Positions 6,562 to 6,802 of a stretch of DNA of 6,802 nucleotides are shown piece after piece (the stretch's first letter is position 1; each line of letters begins with the position of its first letter). The notes under the pieces are model-generated. The model did no database searches. It was given only the letters and a program-made list of their open reading frames with translations, and had not been told where the DNA came from. A program made the translations under genes and the position numbers. Origin of the DNA: Bacteroidetes bacterium UBA7692. Lineage in GTDB: Bacteria > Bacteroidota > Bacteroidia > Chitinophagales > LD1. Location of the stretch: contig DLGO01000154.1 in the NCBI GenBank assembly GCA_002482725.1, positions 1 to 6,802 on the forward strand. Direction: 5' to 3'.

Positions 6562-6633
6562 TTAGGCTAATTGCCGTACTGCATTTAATCAACCAAGGGC
6601 CTAAACAATACCTATTAAATTGAAAATCAACAC

Positions 6634-6750
6634 TTAAGAACAATAAATAGCAAGTAACAACAGGCTTAAAATCAACGATACAAGTAGTAGATTCAAGGTG
6701 GCTTGGGCCTTGCTTTGGATTGTTACTACATATTGTTTACAAAAAACCAT
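6634..6750 (-). CDS. possible small membrane protein, doubtful
   Basis: An ATG-started frame of 38 codons ends in TAA. Residues about 19-36 are a continuous hydrophobic run (LNLLLVSLILSLLLLAIY) able to span a membrane, after a short polar N-terminal part with two lysines. The same frame stays open through the right edge of the window, so it could instead be the tail of a gene that starts outside. There is no clear ribosome site or promoter, and AT-rich non-coding DNA readily yields Leu/Ile-rich frames. I do not recognise it as any family. Confidence 0.18.
   Translation of the reverse strand: MVFCKQYVVTIQSKAQATLNLLLVSLILSLLLLAIYCS
6684..6729. repeat. nested inverted repeat
   Basis: The outer arms GTAGTA (6684-6689) and TACTAC (6724-6729) enclose the inner arms CAAGG (6694-6698) and CCTTG (6708-6712) around a 9-base loop. 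A rival pairing joins AGTAACAA (6653-6660) to TTGTTACT (6720-6727). It could be a small folded RNA, a regulator site or chance; no T-run follows on either strand. Confidence 0.25.
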
Positions 6751-6802
6751 TAAAAACAGTTTCAAATTATGCTTTAGGCTTGTACATTCGCCATAATTAT
6801 TA

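Larger units (their letters stand above)
6459..6802. other. 344-bp AT-rich region upstream of pth
   Basis: No secure gene lies here. It holds two TAnnTTTG elements facing pth (6466-6473 and 6549-6556), a perfect 12-bp palindrome (6503-6514), a nested inverted repeat at the farther promoter (6525-6561), another at 6684-6729, and a small leftward open frame of doubtful reality (6634-6750). I found no tRNA-like cloverleaf and no clear intrinsic terminator. The region is clearly richer in A and T than the genes around it. Confidence 0.6.

Noticed and set aside
6459..6802. tRNA gene or CRISPR array in the right-hand intergenic region
   Set aside because: No cloverleaf arms with a TTCGA-type T-loop and no regularly spaced repeats were found.

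Overview
The window reads as chromosomal DNA of a Bacteroidota bacterium, most likely of the Chitinophagia/Sphingobacteriia type. The evidence is a large SprA-like outer-membrane protein seen only in this phylum, A-rich leaders in place of clear Shine-Dalgarno sites, and promoter-like sites of the phylum's TTG...TAnnTTTG form. The genus call is inference. All four protein genes look intact. I see no mobile element, CRISPR array, rRNA or tRNA.

Layout from left to right. Positions 1-157 are non-coding and AT-rich, and hold a good leftward promoter (12-41) that would serve a gene beyond the left edge. Positions 158-3679 (minus) encode a 1173-residue exported outer-membrane beta-barrel protein of unknown function, apparently starting at TTG. 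A 153-bp divergent spacer follows. Positions 3833-4537 (plus) encode a lipoprotein that fuses a rhodanese domain to a thioredoxin domain. Three bases later, tail to tail, ends a leftward pair: pth (5898-6458, peptidyl-tRNA hydrolase) and then tilS (4541-5893, tRNA-Ile lysidine synthetase). These two are separated by four bases and are very probably co-transcribed. Positions 6459-6802 are a non-coding-looking AT-rich stretch with two promoter-like elements, several short inverted repeats and one weak membrane-protein-like small ORF.

Functionally, pth and tilS form a tRNA-maintenance pair: one frees peptidyl-tRNAs and the other makes the lysidine that lets tRNA-Ile(CAU) read AUA. The rhodanese-thioredoxin lipoprotein probably acts on thiols or persulfides in the periplasm. 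It shares a divergent control region with the outer-membrane protein, but nothing in the sequence proves a functional link.

Nothing here is plainly a new defence or mobile system. The points most worth a second look are the four-cysteine rhodanese-thioredoxin lipoprotein, the uncharacterised SprA-like barrel with an EF-hand-like loop and a non-ATG start, and the near-identical promoter cores at the two ends of the window.
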